A stretch of DNA of 64,000 bases. Source: Arthrobacter sp. MN05-02. GTDB lineage: Bacteria; Actinomycetota; Actinomycetes; Actinomycetales; Micrococcaceae. The number at the start of each line of letters is the position of its first letter. The stretch's first letter is position 1. A model generated the notes under the pieces. The model did no database searches and had not been told where the DNA came from. It was given only the letters and a program-made list of their open reading frames with translations. This document shows, in pieces, positions 1-8,917 of the stretch. Location: positions 2,976,001-3,040,000 of the forward strand of contig AP018697.1 of assembly GCA_004001285.1 (NCBI GenBank). Direction: 5' to 3'. The position numbers were made by a program, and so were the translations under genes.

Positions 1-1439
1 CACCCGGCCGCGACGGTGATGTCGCTCGCGCCGAACTCGCGCTGGAGGGCTTCGGCGACCGTCGGGATGGCGAGGCCGATCTCGACGTCGGGGTGCTGCT
101 CGCCGACGTGCGCGGGGAAGGAGTAGCAGCCCAGGAACGCGCGGTGCGTGTCCGCGTTGGGGCCGATGAGGGCGATGCGCGGTGCGGTGGCGAGCGGCAG
201 GATCCCGCTGTTCCTGACGAGGACGATCGACTGCTCCGCGAGCTCGCGGGCGATCTCGCGGTTGCCCGGGGAATCGAGGTCGACGACGGGTGTCCCGGCG
301 CCGGCCCGGTCGAGGGCCGGCGGGACCGGGGACCACCCGGGATCGAGCAGGCCCAGGTCCAGCTTCTGCCGGAGGACGCGGCGGAGCGCACGGTCCACGA
401 GGCCTTCGTCCAGCCGCCCGCCGTCGATCTCGGCGAGGAGGTGCTCGCCGAAGGTGTGCACGGTCGGCAGTTCGACGTCGACCCCGGCGGTCAGGGCCGC
501 GGCCGCCGCCTCACCGAGCGTCGCGGCCACGCGGTGCAGTTCCTGGAGGAAGGCGATGCCGAAGTAGTCGGCCACGACCGTGCCGTCGAAGCCCCAGGTG
601 TCCCGCAGGAGCGAGGTGAGGAGCGAGGCGTCCGCCGCTGTCGGCACGCCGTCGATGTCGGTGTAGGCATGCATGACCGACCGTACGCCGGACTCCCGGA
701 TCGCCATCTCGAACGGCGGCAGGAGCACGTCCGCCCGCTCGCGTTCCCCGATGGAGACGGGCGCGAGGTTGCGACCGGCCTTCGACGCCGAGTACCCGAC
801 GAAGTGCTTGAGCGTGGCGACGATCCCGCTGCTCTCGAGTCCCTGCACGTACGCCGTCGCGATGGTCCCGATCAGGTACGGGTCCTCGCCGATGGTCTCT
901 TCCACCCGCCCCCACCGGGCGTCGCGTACGACGTCGAGCACCGGGGCGAGACCCTGGTGGACGCCGACGGAGCGGAGGTCCGCGCCGATGGCCGAGGACA
1001 TGGTCCGGACGAGGTCGGGGTTGAAGGTGGCCCCCCAGGCGAGGGGGACCGGGTAGGCCGTGGCCTTCCACGCCGCGAACCCGGCGAGGCATTCCTCGTG
1101 GACGAGGGCGGGGATGCCGAAGCGGTTGGCCGCCGTGATGCGCTCCTGGGTGCGCTGCAGCGACAGGGCCCCGAGTCCCGGCTCCACGGGGGCGGTGCCG
1201 AAGGGACGGGTCAGCTGGCCGAGTCCGTGCGGCAGGAGTTCGTCGAGGTCCACGGCCTCGTTCATCTCGTGCTGGTGCGGGGCCACCTCCCCGCCCTCGG
1301 TGTTGGCGCCGACCCAGACGCCGACCAGCTGGGCGACCTTCTCGCGCAGCGTCATCGCCTGGATGAGGGTCTCGACCCGGTCCTCGGGTGCGGCGGCGGT
1401 GTCCCGCCAGGGGGCGTCGTTCAGTGTTGTCTCAGTCAT
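1..1439 (-). CDS. Glycoside hydrolase family 3 enzyme (beta-xylosidase/beta-glucosidase type), C-terminus off the window
   Basis: Translating the minus strand from the ATG at 1439 gives 479 residues that run off the left edge, so the C-terminal part of the enzyme is missing here. The GH3 catalytic barrel is clear: REKVAQLVG near the start, VHEECLAGF, GRVEETIGEDPYL, LKHFVGYSA and the nucleophile Asp in TVVADYFGI (about residue 291). The part before the edge is the start of the second alpha/beta domain (SIVLVRNSGILPL). It removes single sugars from the non-reducing end of short beta-linked oligosaccharides, probably in the cytoplasm since no signal peptide is seen. It is the last visible gene of an operon with a sugar ABC transporter; its start lies 2 bases after the permease stop. 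The order binding protein, two permeases, GH3 matches the bxlEFGA xylobiose operon of Streptomyces, so xylo-oligosaccharides are the best guess; beta-glucosides are the alternative. Confidence 0.92.
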   Translation of the reverse strand, partial: MTETTLNDAPWRDTAAAPEDRVETLIQAMTLREKVAQLVGVWVGANTEGGEVAPHQHEMNEAVDLDELLPHGLGQLTRPFGTAPVEPGLGALSLQRTQERITAANRFGIPALVHEECLAGFAAWKATAYPVPLAWGATFNPDLVRTMSSAIGADLRSVGVHQGLAPVLDVVRDARWGRVEETIGEDPYLIGTIATAYVQGLESSGIVATLKHFVGYSASKAGRNLAPVSIGERERADVLLPPFEMAIRESGVRSVMHAYTDIDGVPTAADASLLTSLLRDTWGFDGTVVADYFGIAFLQELHRVAATLGEAAAAALTAGVDVELPTVHTFGEHLLAEIDGGRLDEGLVDRALRRVLRQKLDLGLLDPGWSPVPPALDRAGAGTPVVDLDSPGNREIARELAEQSIVLVRNSGILPLATAPRIALIGPNADTHRAFLGCYSFPAHVGEQHPDVEIGLAIPTVAEALQREFGASDITVAAG

Positions 1440-1441
1440 GG

Positions 1442-2260
1442 TTACTTTCCGCCAGCGCCCATGAGGCCCTGGACAAGCGCGCGGCGCGCGAACAGGTAGA
1501 CGAGCAGGACGGGCACCATCGAGAGGGTGACCGCGGCGAGCAGGCCCGGGATGTTGATGCCGTACTGCGTCTGGAAGTTGAAGAGGCCGAGGGTCACCAC
1601 GCGGGTGCTCTCGGACTGCGTGAGGATCAGGGGGAAGAGGAATCCGTTCCACGCCTGGAGGGCGGAGAAGACGGCGATCGTGGAGATGCCACCCTTGGAC
1701 AGCGGCAGGACCAGCCGGAAGAAGGCGCGCGCCGGGCTCGCTCCGTCCATGGCCATCGCCTCGTACAGCTCCCCCGTGATGTCGCGCATGGTGCCACTGA
1801 GGATCAGCGTGCAGATGGGCAGCGCGAAGGCCGCTGTGGGCAGGATGACGCCGATCAGGTTGTCGTACAGGCCGACGGTGTTGATCAGGTAGAACACGGG
1901 CACGATCACGGCCTGCGCCGGGATCGCGAGGCCCAGCAGGAAGAAGCGGAACACGAACGACGCCGCCCGGCTCTGGCTGCGCACGATCGCGTAGCTGAGC
2001 GGGGGCACGAGCAGGAGCACGATCGCGACGACGCCGACCGTCACGACGACGGTGTTGAGGAAGTACCGGCCGAAGCCGCTCGTGATCGCGTCCACGTAGT
2101 TCTGCAGCGTGAAGCTCGTGGGGAGGGACAGCGGGCCGTTGTCCCCGAACTCCTCACGCGTCTGGAAGGTGCCCGACAGCATCACGTACAGCGGGATCGC
2201 GACGATCAGCAGCCAGACGAAGGAGCCGATACCGGCGAAGTAATTGGGACGGGTCTTCAT
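1442..2260 (-). CDS. Sugar ABC transporter permease, MalG type
   Basis: 272 residues starting MKTRPNYFAG. It has about six membrane helices and the binding-protein-dependent permease loop EAMAMDGASPARAFFRLVLPLSKGG (EAA motif), which contacts the ATPase. With the upstream permease it forms the membrane channel for the sugar. Its ATG shares one base with the stop of the upstream permease (TGATG), showing tight translational coupling, and this supports the short start over a longer upstream reading. No ATPase gene is in the operon, which is normal for the CUT1 family in actinobacteria, where a shared MsiK-like ATPase elsewhere serves many transporters. Confidence 0.93.
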   Translation of the reverse strand: MKTRPNYFAGIGSFVWLLIVAIPLYVMLSGTFQTREEFGDNGPLSLPTSFTLQNYVDAITSGFGRYFLNTVVVTVGVVAIVLLLVPPLSYAIVRSQSRAASFVFRFFLLGLAIPAQAVIVPVFYLINTVGLYDNLIGVILPTAAFALPICTLILSGTMRDITGELYEAMAMDGASPARAFFRLVLPLSKGGISTIAVFSALQAWNGFLFPLILTQSESTRVVTLGLFNFQTQYGINIPGLLAAVTLSMVPVLLVYLFARRALVQGLMGAGGK

Positions 2261-3207
2261 CACAGTCCTTCCAGCGAGCTGTTCATCTTGTCGTAGCCGG
2301 ACACCTTGACCACCACGAGGGAGATCAGGGTGGCGACGACGACGAGCACCAGGGCGATTGCGCTGCCGACGCCGAAGTCGAAGCTCTGGAACGCCTCCTG
2401 GTACATGTAGAAGGCGGTGATGGTGGTGTCGGTGCCCGGTCCGCCGTTGGTCAGGATGAGCACCGTCTCGAATGTCGTCAGGCCGCCGACCACCATCAGG
2501 ATGATCGAGGTGATGGCCGTGTTGCGCAGCTGGGGCAGCGTGATGGAGAAGAACTGGCGCACCATGCCCGCGCCGTCGATCGACGCCGCCTGGTACAGCA
2601 CGTTCGGGATGCCCTTGGCCGCGCCCTGGTAGATCAGGGTGTGGAACGGGGTGAACTGCCACATGCCCACGAAGATGAGGACACCGATCGCGCCGGACTG
2701 GCTGCCGAGCAGGTTGCCGTCACCGAAGAGCCACGAGAGCTGGCCCGGGATGCCGAAGTTCGGATCCAGCAGGGCGCGCCACAGCACGGAGATGGCGGCC
2801 GAGGACAGCAGCAGGGGGATGAAGTAGATGGCGCTGAGGACGGCGCGGTTGCGCTGGTTGCCTGCGGCCCAGACGCCGAGCAGGATGCTCAGCGGAGTCT
2901 GGGTGACCACCCCGAGGACGATGAAGAGCAGGCTGAGCCAGAGGCTCTTGGCCATCACCGGATCGGCGATGAGCGTCTTCCAGTTCTCGAGTCCCACGAA
3001 CTCCGGATCACCGAGCCCGCTCCACGAGGTGAAGGACAGGACGGCGACCGCGGCCAGCGGCACGAGGGCGAAGAGCGCGAAGAAGATGGTGGCGGGCAGG
3101 GCCCAGGCGAAGCCCGGACGCCCCACGGAGGAGGCGCCCGAGCGGGCCGGGCGGCTCGGGGTGGAGCCGCCCGGCGCTGCCTGCCTGCGCGTTGCAAGCG
3201 TTGTCAT
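2260..3207 (-). CDS. Sugar ABC transporter permease, MalF type
   Basis: 315 residues with a Pro/Ser-rich N-terminal tail (about 30 residues) and six predicted membrane helices. The EAA-type loop is visible as YQAASIDGAGMVRQFFSITLPQL. It is the first of the two channel subunits and pairs with the MalG-type protein downstream. It begins 9 bases after the stop of the binding lipoprotein, so all four genes are one transcription unit. The family is CUT1 (oligosaccharides); the substrate is inferred only from the adjacent GH3 enzyme. Confidence 0.93.
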   Translation of the reverse strand: MTTLATRRQAAPGGSTPSRPARSGASSVGRPGFAWALPATIFFALFALVPLAAVAVLSFTSWSGLGDPEFVGLENWKTLIADPVMAKSLWLSLLFIVLGVVTQTPLSILLGVWAAGNQRNRAVLSAIYFIPLLLSSAAISVLWRALLDPNFGIPGQLSWLFGDGNLLGSQSGAIGVLIFVGMWQFTPFHTLIYQGAAKGIPNVLYQAASIDGAGMVRQFFSITLPQLRNTAITSIILMVVGGLTTFETVLILTNGGPGTDTTITAFYMYQEAFQSFDFGVGSAIALVLVVVATLISLVVVKVSGYDKMNSSLEGL

Positions 3208-3216
3208 GGGAATGTC

Positions 3217-4518
3217 CTAGAGACTCTGCATGGCCTTGATGAAGCCGTCTTCATCGATCTGGCCGCTGAAGAACTGGGCCACGGCGGTGTGGATGGTCAC
3301 CGTCGCCTCGGGCGGGTACGCCTGGTCCCAGGAGAGCTGGAAGTGGGGCGCTTCCTTCACGAGGTCGAACTGGTACTTCGCGTACTCGGGGTTGGAGGCC
3401 TCGCCGAGGAACTCCTCCGTGTTGGTGGTGGTGGGCAGGTTGCCGATGGCGATCTGCTCCTGCACGAACTCGTCCGAGTACATGAGCTTCAGGAATTCGC
3501 CGGCCTCTTCGGGGTAGCGGGTGTCCTTGTGGACCGAGTAGAAGTTGTTGGTGTTGCCGGCGAGGTTGTCGGGATCTCCCTCGCCGCCCTCGATGGCGGG
3601 GAACTCGCTGTAGCCGAGCACGTTCTCGGCGAACTCGGGATCGGCGTCCAGGTGCGTCGCGTAGGCCCATGAGCCCATGAGCTCGAAGCCTGCCCGGCCG
3701 CTGGAGAGCAGCGTGGGCGACCCGCCGTCGGTGAACTTGACCGAGTCGAAGTTGGTGCCGAAGGCACCTGCATCGATCAGTTCGCGCAGCTTGCCGAGGG
3801 CCTCACGGCTCTCCTCGGAGTCCCACACGTCCGTGTCGCCGTCGAGCGCGGACTGGAACAGGTCCTCACCGGCGACGCGGTCGAAGACGTACTGGAACCA
3901 CATCTGGGTGGGCCACTGGTCGGCGCCGCCGAGCGCGATCGGGGTCACCCCGGCCGCCTTCAGCTTCTCGACGTCCGCCAGCAGTTCGTCCCAGGTGGCG
4001 GGGGGAGCATCGATGCCGGCCTGCTCGAGCACCTCGGAGTTGTTGAAGAGCATCACGGGCTGCGTACCGCGCATCGGGATGCCGTAGCTCTTGTCGTCGA
4101 TGACGGCCGTCTCGAAGACCGAGGGCAGGAAGGCGTCCTTCAGTTGCGGGTCCTCCTCGATGAAATCGTCGAGGGGCATCAGCAGATCGGCCTTCACGAA
4201 GTTCGCGATGCTGCCACCACCCCAGTTGAAGAAGATGTCCGGAGCGGAATCGGTGTCGATGATGGTCTGCAGCTTGGTCTGGTAGTCCGCGCCGGGGATC
4301 GTGTCGAGCACGACCTTGACGTCGGAGGTCTCGTTGAACTTGTCCACCATGGCCTGCTCGACCTTGTTGCTGGCATCGCCGTAGACGGCCAGGTGCAGCT
4401 CGTTCTCGGGCCGGCTCGACGCGTCGCCGCCTCCGCCACCGCACCCTGCCAGGGTGAGGCCCAGCATCATGACCGCGGTGCCTGCAAGACTGCGGGACAT
4501 CCAGGTTCGGTTGTTCAT
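3217..4518 (-). CDS. Sugar-binding lipoprotein of an ABC transporter (CUT1 family)
   Basis: 433 residues. The N-terminus MNNRTWMSRS is followed by a hydrophobic stretch and the lipobox LAGC, so the mature protein should be lipid-anchored outside the membrane. The rest is a family 1 extracellular solute-binding protein (ELHLAVYGDASNKVEQAMVDKF at the mature start, then the typical GELMGSWAYAT-like region). The ATG at 4518 is chosen because it has an AGAGGCG ribosome site just upstream and gives a proper signal peptide; a longer open frame upstream has none. It captures the sugar and delivers it to the two permeases. First gene of the operon and directly downstream of a palindromic operator. Confidence 0.93.
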   Translation of the reverse strand: MNNRTWMSRSLAGTAVMMLGLTLAGCGGGGGDASSRPENELHLAVYGDASNKVEQAMVDKFNETSDVKVVLDTIPGADYQTKLQTIIDTDSAPDIFFNWGGGSIANFVKADLLMPLDDFIEEDPQLKDAFLPSVFETAVIDDKSYGIPMRGTQPVMLFNNSEVLEQAGIDAPPATWDELLADVEKLKAAGVTPIALGGADQWPTQMWFQYVFDRVAGEDLFQSALDGDTDVWDSEESREALGKLRELIDAGAFGTNFDSVKFTDGGSPTLLSSGRAGFELMGSWAYATHLDADPEFAENVLGYSEFPAIEGGEGDPDNLAGNTNNFYSVHKDTRYPEEAGEFLKLMYSDEFVQEQIAIGNLPTTTNTEEFLGEASNPEYAKYQFDLVKEAPHFQLSWDQAYPPEATVTIHTAVAQFFSGQIDEDGFIKAMQSL

Positions 4519-4531
4519 CGTTGAACGCCTC

Positions 4532-4604
4532 TCGAAAGTTTCGATAATTACATCGAAAGTTATGTAGTGGGATGAGTGTATGTAGCGCTCGTCCGCTTTT
4601 GCAA
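4532..4604 (-). promoter_or_regulatory. Promoter and CGAAAG-type operator of the sugar operon
   Basis: Reading the minus strand, TTGCAA (4599-4604) and TACACT (4575-4580) are spaced 18 bases apart and make a plausible promoter. Downstream of it, over the 5' leader, lies a perfect inverted repeat TTTCGAT-N6-ATCGAAA (4539-4558). It overlaps an 11-base palindrome CGAAAGTTTCG at 4533-4543, and TCGAAAGTT occurs twice in direct orientation (4532-4540 and 4553-4561). Elements built on CGAAA are known upstream of xylanase and xylobiose-transport genes in Streptomyces (recalled, not searched). The likely binder is the divergent LacI regulator at 4680. Confidence 0.7.
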
Positions 4605-4679
4605 CATTCCATGTGCGGGTCGTCACACATCGCGTCCGACGCACGCCGCTGCTCAAGAGCCCGCATGTAAGCTGGCCGC

Positions 4680-5739
4680 ATGTCGATTCCGGCGGAAGAA
4701 CCGCGTGTCACCCTCGCCCAGCTCGCGACGGCGGCGGGCGTATCCCTCTCAACGATATCCAAGGTGCTCAACGGCCGCGCCGACGTGTCTCCGAAAACCC
4801 GGGCGAAAGTTGAGGAGCTCCTGGAGGAGCACGGGTACCGCCGGCGCAAGGTGTCGGCGGCCCGGGCGGCCCTCGTGGAACTCGTCTTCCACGAGCTGGA
4901 GAGCGCCTGGGCGCTCGAGCTCATCCGCGGGGTCGAGAACGTGGCACGGGAGCACGGGATGAGCGTGGTGCTGACCGAGACCGGCACGCGGCATGCCCCT
5001 GGCTCGGAGTGGATCGAAGGCGTCATGGCCAGGCGGCCCGCCGGGGTGGTCCTGGTCTTCTCGGACCTGCCGCAGGACTTCCGCCAGAAGCTCGACGCGC
5101 GCGCCATCCCGTTCGTCATCATCGATCCCGCCGGGGATCCCGCACCGGACGTCCCGTCCGTCGGGTCGGCGAACTGGGCGGGCGGCATGATGGCCACGCG
5201 GCACCTCATCGACCTCGGTCACACCCGCATCGCAGCCATCAGCGGGCCCGAGGACATGATGTGTTCCCTCGCGCGCATCGACGGCTACCGATCGGCGATG
5301 AACATGGCGAACCTGTCCATCGACCCGGAGTTCATCCGGTACGGCAACTTCCACGTCGACGGCGGGCGCGACCACGCCTTCTCGCTGCTGCGCAGCGCCG
5401 AACCCCCCACGGCGATCTTCGCGGGCAGCGACCTGCAGGCGCTCGGCGTCCTCGACGCGGCCCGCCAGATCGGCCTGCGGGTCCCCGACGAACTCTCGAT
5501 CGTGGGGTACGACGACCTCCAGCTCGCGCAATGGTCCAGCCCCCGCCCTGACCACCGTCCACCAGCCGCTCATCCAGATGGCGGAAGAGGCCACGCGCAT
5601 GGTCCTGCGCCTGCGCGACGGCGAGCGGCCCAACAACCTCCGGCTCGACCTCGCCACCAGCCTGGTGGTGCGCCAGAGCACGTCCGCGCCGTCCACCCCT
5701 GCCGAGACGGCCCCGAGTCCCGCAGGACAGCGGGCCTGA
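4680..5739 (+). CDS. LacI-family repressor, apparent frameshift near the C-terminus
   Basis: Starts MSIPAEEPRVTLAQLATAAG with a LacI helix-turn-helix (LAQLATAAGVSLSTISKVLNG) and a periplasmic-binding-protein-like sugar domain. The reading frame breaks in a run of five C at 5540-5544, just after LQLAQWSS. Removing one C restores the family C-terminus (ALTTVHQPLIQMAEEATRMV...) and the stop at 5739, giving 352 residues. Without the repair the frame runs into a Pro/Arg/His-rich tail with poor third-base GC. The gene diverges from the sugar operon and is the natural candidate to bind the operator at 4532-4561. The frameshift is either a sequencing indel or a recent loss that would leave the operon derepressed. 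Confidence 0.85.
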
Positions 5740-5830
5740 CGGCAGCCCGGCCCACCCGGCACTTCTGGATACGATAGGGCCACACCAGGCGCACAGAGGG
5801 CTCCTGCAGGACGAAGGAGAACCCAGGGCC

Positions 5831-6992
5831 GTGCGCACACTACCCGGAGCGGTCAACGGCACCGAAGGCCTTCGCGCGCAGAACCTGTCCCAGATCCTGA
5901 CGATGGTGCACCGAGACGGTCCGCTGTCCCGTTCGGAGCTCACGCGGCGCAGCGGCTTCAACCGCTCCACCGTCGGAGCCCTCGTGTCCGCCCTGGCCGA
6001 GAAGCAGCTCGTCCGCGAGACGGAACCGGCGATCGGCGGCAAGGTCGGGCGCCCCAGCCCGATCGTGCAGGCCAACCCCGGGATCGCCGTGATCGCGGTG
6101 AACCCCGACATCGACGCACTGACGGCCGGCGTCGTCGGACTCGGCGGTCACGTCCACCGGAGGGTACGCCGCGAGACCCACGGGGTACCCTCCCCTCGAC
6201 GACGCCGTGCGGCTCACCCGCGACATCGTGGCCGACCTCCACCCCGTCCTGGCGGGGCTCGACCGGGTGCTCGGTGTCGGGATCGCGCTGCCGGGACTCG
6301 TCAACGCCGGGACGGGCCGCGTCCTCGTGGCACCGCACCTCGGCTGGCGCGCGGCCGACCTCACCGGGCCCTTCAGCAGGGCACTCGGTCTGCCTGCCGT
6401 CGCCGCGAACGACGCCTCACTCGGCTCGATGGCCGAGAGCATCTTCGGTGCGGCGCTCGGCGTGGAGGACGCCGTGTACCTGAACGGCAGCGCGAGCGGT
6501 ATCGGTGGCGGCATCGTGACAGGAGGCGCCCAACTGGTCGGCAGCCGCGGCTACGCCGGGGAACTGGGCCACACCCTGGTCCGCGCCGAAGGGTCGCCCT
6601 GCCACTGCGGACGGTCCGGGTGCCTGGACGCGGAGGTTCGCCTCGAGCGCCTGCTCGACGCGGCCGGCCTCGCGGGCGGTGGGATCGAGGCACTCGAGGA
6701 CGTGCTGTCCGACGATCCCGGGCCCGCCGTACGGCAGGAGGCCGAGCGCCAGCTCGACCTGCTGGCCGTGGCACTGGTGAACTTCGTCAACATCTTCGAT
6801 CCCACTCGGATCGTGCTCGGCGGCTTCCTCGGCTCTCTGTTCGGCTTCCGGGGTGACCGGCTGACCTCTGCCGTGAATTCCGGATCCCTCGCGGGCGGCG
6901 TCGACGTGCGGCGGGCGATGCTCGGGCCGGAGCTCCTGCTGGTCGGGGCGGCAGAACTCGCCCTGCAGCCGCTCCTCGCCTCCCCGCACTAG
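5831..6992 (+). CDS. ROK-family transcriptional regulator (NagC/XylR type), apparent frameshift
   Basis: The GTG at 5831 follows a GAAGGAG ribosome site. The N-terminal winged helix (SRSELTRRSGFNRSTVGALVSAL) is followed by a ROK sugar-kinase-like domain with the zinc motif CHCGRSGC and the GELGH signature. The frame breaks at the G4 run 6182-6185; dropping one G joins ...VRRETHG to YPPLDDAVRLTRDIVADLHP and yields 386 residues. ROK repressors of this layout often control xylose or other sugar genes, and its position beside the xylo-oligosaccharide-type operon fits that. Its own operator is not evident. Confidence 0.85.
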
Positions 6993-7093
6993 GAACGGGC
7001 GGTCCGCGGACGGGCAGTTCCTACCCGTTACCCGGCCGGCCCGGGATGCAGCGGGTGCGGCGGCACGGCAGTCCGGGATCCGGGCACACGAAA

Positions 7094-7127
7094 CGGCGCA
7101 TCGTCCCGCAAGGGGCCTGATGCGCCG
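7094..7127. terminator. Hairpin between the ROK gene and the DUF3073 gene
   Basis: CGGCGCATC (7094-7102) pairs perfectly with GATGCGCCG (7119-7127), with further CCC/GGG pairing inside. The two flanking genes converge here, so it probably ends both transcripts. There is no clear U-tract. Confidence 0.55.
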
Positions 7128-7160
7128 GATGTGGTGCCCAGAGGACGGCGGACCGGGTGG

Positions 7161-7400
7161 TCAGCCGGTGCGGCGGGAGCCGCTCTCCTCGCCGTCGTCG
7201 TCGAGATCGTCGGCGTACTTGTCCGCGTACTCCGAGTAGTCGGGTTCGACCGGCTCGAGAGGTTCGGTACGTCGAGTGGAAGCACGACTACCCGGGCCTG
7301 TGAGCTCTCGCTGCAGTGCCGAATAATCCGTGGCCGGGCTGAAGTACTTCATGTCCCTGGCCTGCTTGGTAGCTTTTGCCTTTTGACGGCCGCGCCCCAT
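7161..7400 (-). CDS. DUF3073 domain protein
   Basis: 79 residues, starting MGRGRQKAKATKQARDMKYFSP. This basic N-terminus followed by a central DYSALQREL and an acidic C-terminus (DYSEYADKYADDLDDDGEE) is the hallmark of DUF3073, a small protein found in nearly all actinobacteria whose function is not known. The strongly basic head and acidic tail suggest a nucleic-acid or ribosome-associated role, but that is inference. It is a single-gene unit. The 297 bases upstream to 7698 hold no gene that I can support. Confidence 0.9.
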   Translation of the reverse strand: MGRGRQKAKATKQARDMKYFSPATDYSALQRELTGPGSRASTRRTEPLEPVEPDYSEYADKYADDLDDDGEESGSRRTG

Positions 7401-7697
7401 GGCGTGACCCCCTTTGTGCGTCGATCCGGAGGTGGTCACTGGGGCACGAGGCCCAAGGCTGCAGCGAGGCCCCGGAGTATTTGGTCAGTTTGTCGTAAGT
7501 ACAGGTTACATGCTTTCGGGTGCATCCGAGCGCGGGTGTCCCCGCCTCCTGCGGAGCAGGACGAGAAGCCGCCCCCGGGTGCCCGCGCCTGCTCCCGCCG
7601 CGTCCCGACCCGTCCCGCGACGATCTTGGCTAGAGTCGAAATCACGTCGGAGCGCCGGCCACGGGACACCAGGAATACAAGGAGACAGCGGCCCACC

Positions 7698-8852
7698 ATG
7701 AGCAACGAGGAGCAGGTACCGAGGGATTCCGGGCACGGTCCGGACGGGAACGAACCCGACCGGCTCGACGGACCCGATGTGATCGACCCGGACGGCGTCG
7801 TGCTCGACGACGGCACCCTGTCCCCCGGGGCGCTGGAACCCGAACTGTCGGTGTCGCCGGACACGCTCGACCTGCCGGAGCCCGCGCTCGAACCGGCGGA
7901 GGTCAGCAGGGACACCGCGGAAGCGGCCTCCCTCGAGTCCGCCGCGGCGGAGGCCCGCGCCGTGGCCGCCGAAGCGGAGAAGGCAGGGACACTGGTGGGT
8001 GGCCCCCTGCCGGCGGGCGCCCCGGTCGTCCAGGCGGCTCCGGAGGGCACGGCTCCCGCCGGAGGTGTGGCAGGCGACGCGGCGCCGGAGGCGGACCCGG
8101 CCTCGGACACGACCGCCGGGACCGGCGTGGTGGCAGAGGGCACCACCGACGACGTACCGGCCGGCGGTCCGTACGCCTTCCCGCCCGAGGGCGGCGAGCA
8201 GGGCCTCGGCCACCCGGGCCTCTACCCCGGCACGGATCCGGCGTCGATCGGCCCGGCTTCCCCGGCTTCGCCGGTGGATTCTTCCAAGGGGTCGGGCGGC
8301 GCGACCGCGGCCGCCCGGGCCCCGGGAGCAGCCGGAACGGACCGGGAGGTCACGTACGCGCAGCCGAAGCGGGACCGGTCGCGGGCCTCGAGCAGTAGCC
8401 TGCCGCTGCTGCTGATCATCGCCGGCGTCGTGGCCCTCCTCGGTCTGCTCGTCTGGCTGCTCGTCTCGCTCTTCGGCGGGGCGGACGACGAGGAGGGCGT
8501 GGATCCGTCGTCGATCGCCGCCGGCGACTGCCTCGCCGACTTCACGGGCATCACCGAGGACGCGGTCCCGGTGGACTGCGGCGAAGCCCACAACGCGCAA
8601 CTGGTGGCGAGTGAGAACTACCCGGAGGACGCGGAGTTCCCCGGACGCGAACAGCTCGGCCTGCGGGCCGAGGCGGCCTGCGCGGCGGCCTCCGCAGCCA
8701 TCGACCCGGACGCGGTGACGGACGACCTCCGGATCACGCTGCTCCGCGCGACCCCGACCAGCCGGACGTGGGCCGACGGCGACCGCCGCGTGGACTGCTT
8801 CGCCGTCGTCGAGGACGGTGACACCCTGAGCCGGAGCCTGCTCACCTCCTGA
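7698..8852 (+). CDS. Septum-formation-domain membrane protein with long disordered N-terminus
   Basis: 384 residues. Residues 1 to about 230 are acidic, low-complexity and rich in Pro, Ala, Glu and Gly, so probably a disordered cytoplasmic tail. One membrane helix follows (SLPLLLIIAGVVALLGLLVW), then an external domain with paired cysteines: AGDCLADF, VPVDCGEAHNAQL, AACAAA and VDCFAVV. This Cys pattern matches the Septum_form (septum formation) family. The orientation and single helix suggest a role at the cell envelope or division site. The ATG at 7698 is chosen because it opens the hydrophilic tail; the longer upstream frame has non-coding composition. Confidence 0.82.
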   Translation: MSNEEQVPRDSGHGPDGNEPDRLDGPDVIDPDGVVLDDGTLSPGALEPELSVSPDTLDLPEPALEPAEVSRDTAEAASLESAAAEARAVAAEAEKAGTLVGGPLPAGAPVVQAAPEGTAPAGGVAGDAAPEADPASDTTAGTGVVAEGTTDDVPAGGPYAFPPEGGEQGLGHPGLYPGTDPASIGPASPASPVDSSKGSGGATAAARAPGAAGTDREVTYAQPKRDRSRASSSSLPLLLIIAGVVALLGLLVWLLVSLFGGADDEEGVDPSSIAAGDCLADFTGITEDAVPVDCGEAHNAQLVASENYPEDAEFPGREQLGLRAEAACAAASAAIDPDAVTDDLRITLLRATPTSRTWADGDRRVDCFAVVEDGDTLSRSLLTS

Positions 8853-8867
8853 CCGACCCGGCCGCGG

Positions 8868-8906
8868 GTGCGAGAGGGAGGAACCGCGGGTCCCTCCCTC
8901 TCGTGC
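8868..8906. terminator. Convergent terminator between the septum protein gene and clpB
   Basis: CGAGAGGGAGG (8871-8881) pairs perfectly with CCTCCCTCTCG (8893-8903). It lies between the stop at 8852 on the plus strand and the stop at 8918 on the minus strand, so it can serve both. Confidence 0.75.
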
Positions 8907-8917
8907 GTCGGGTCCGG

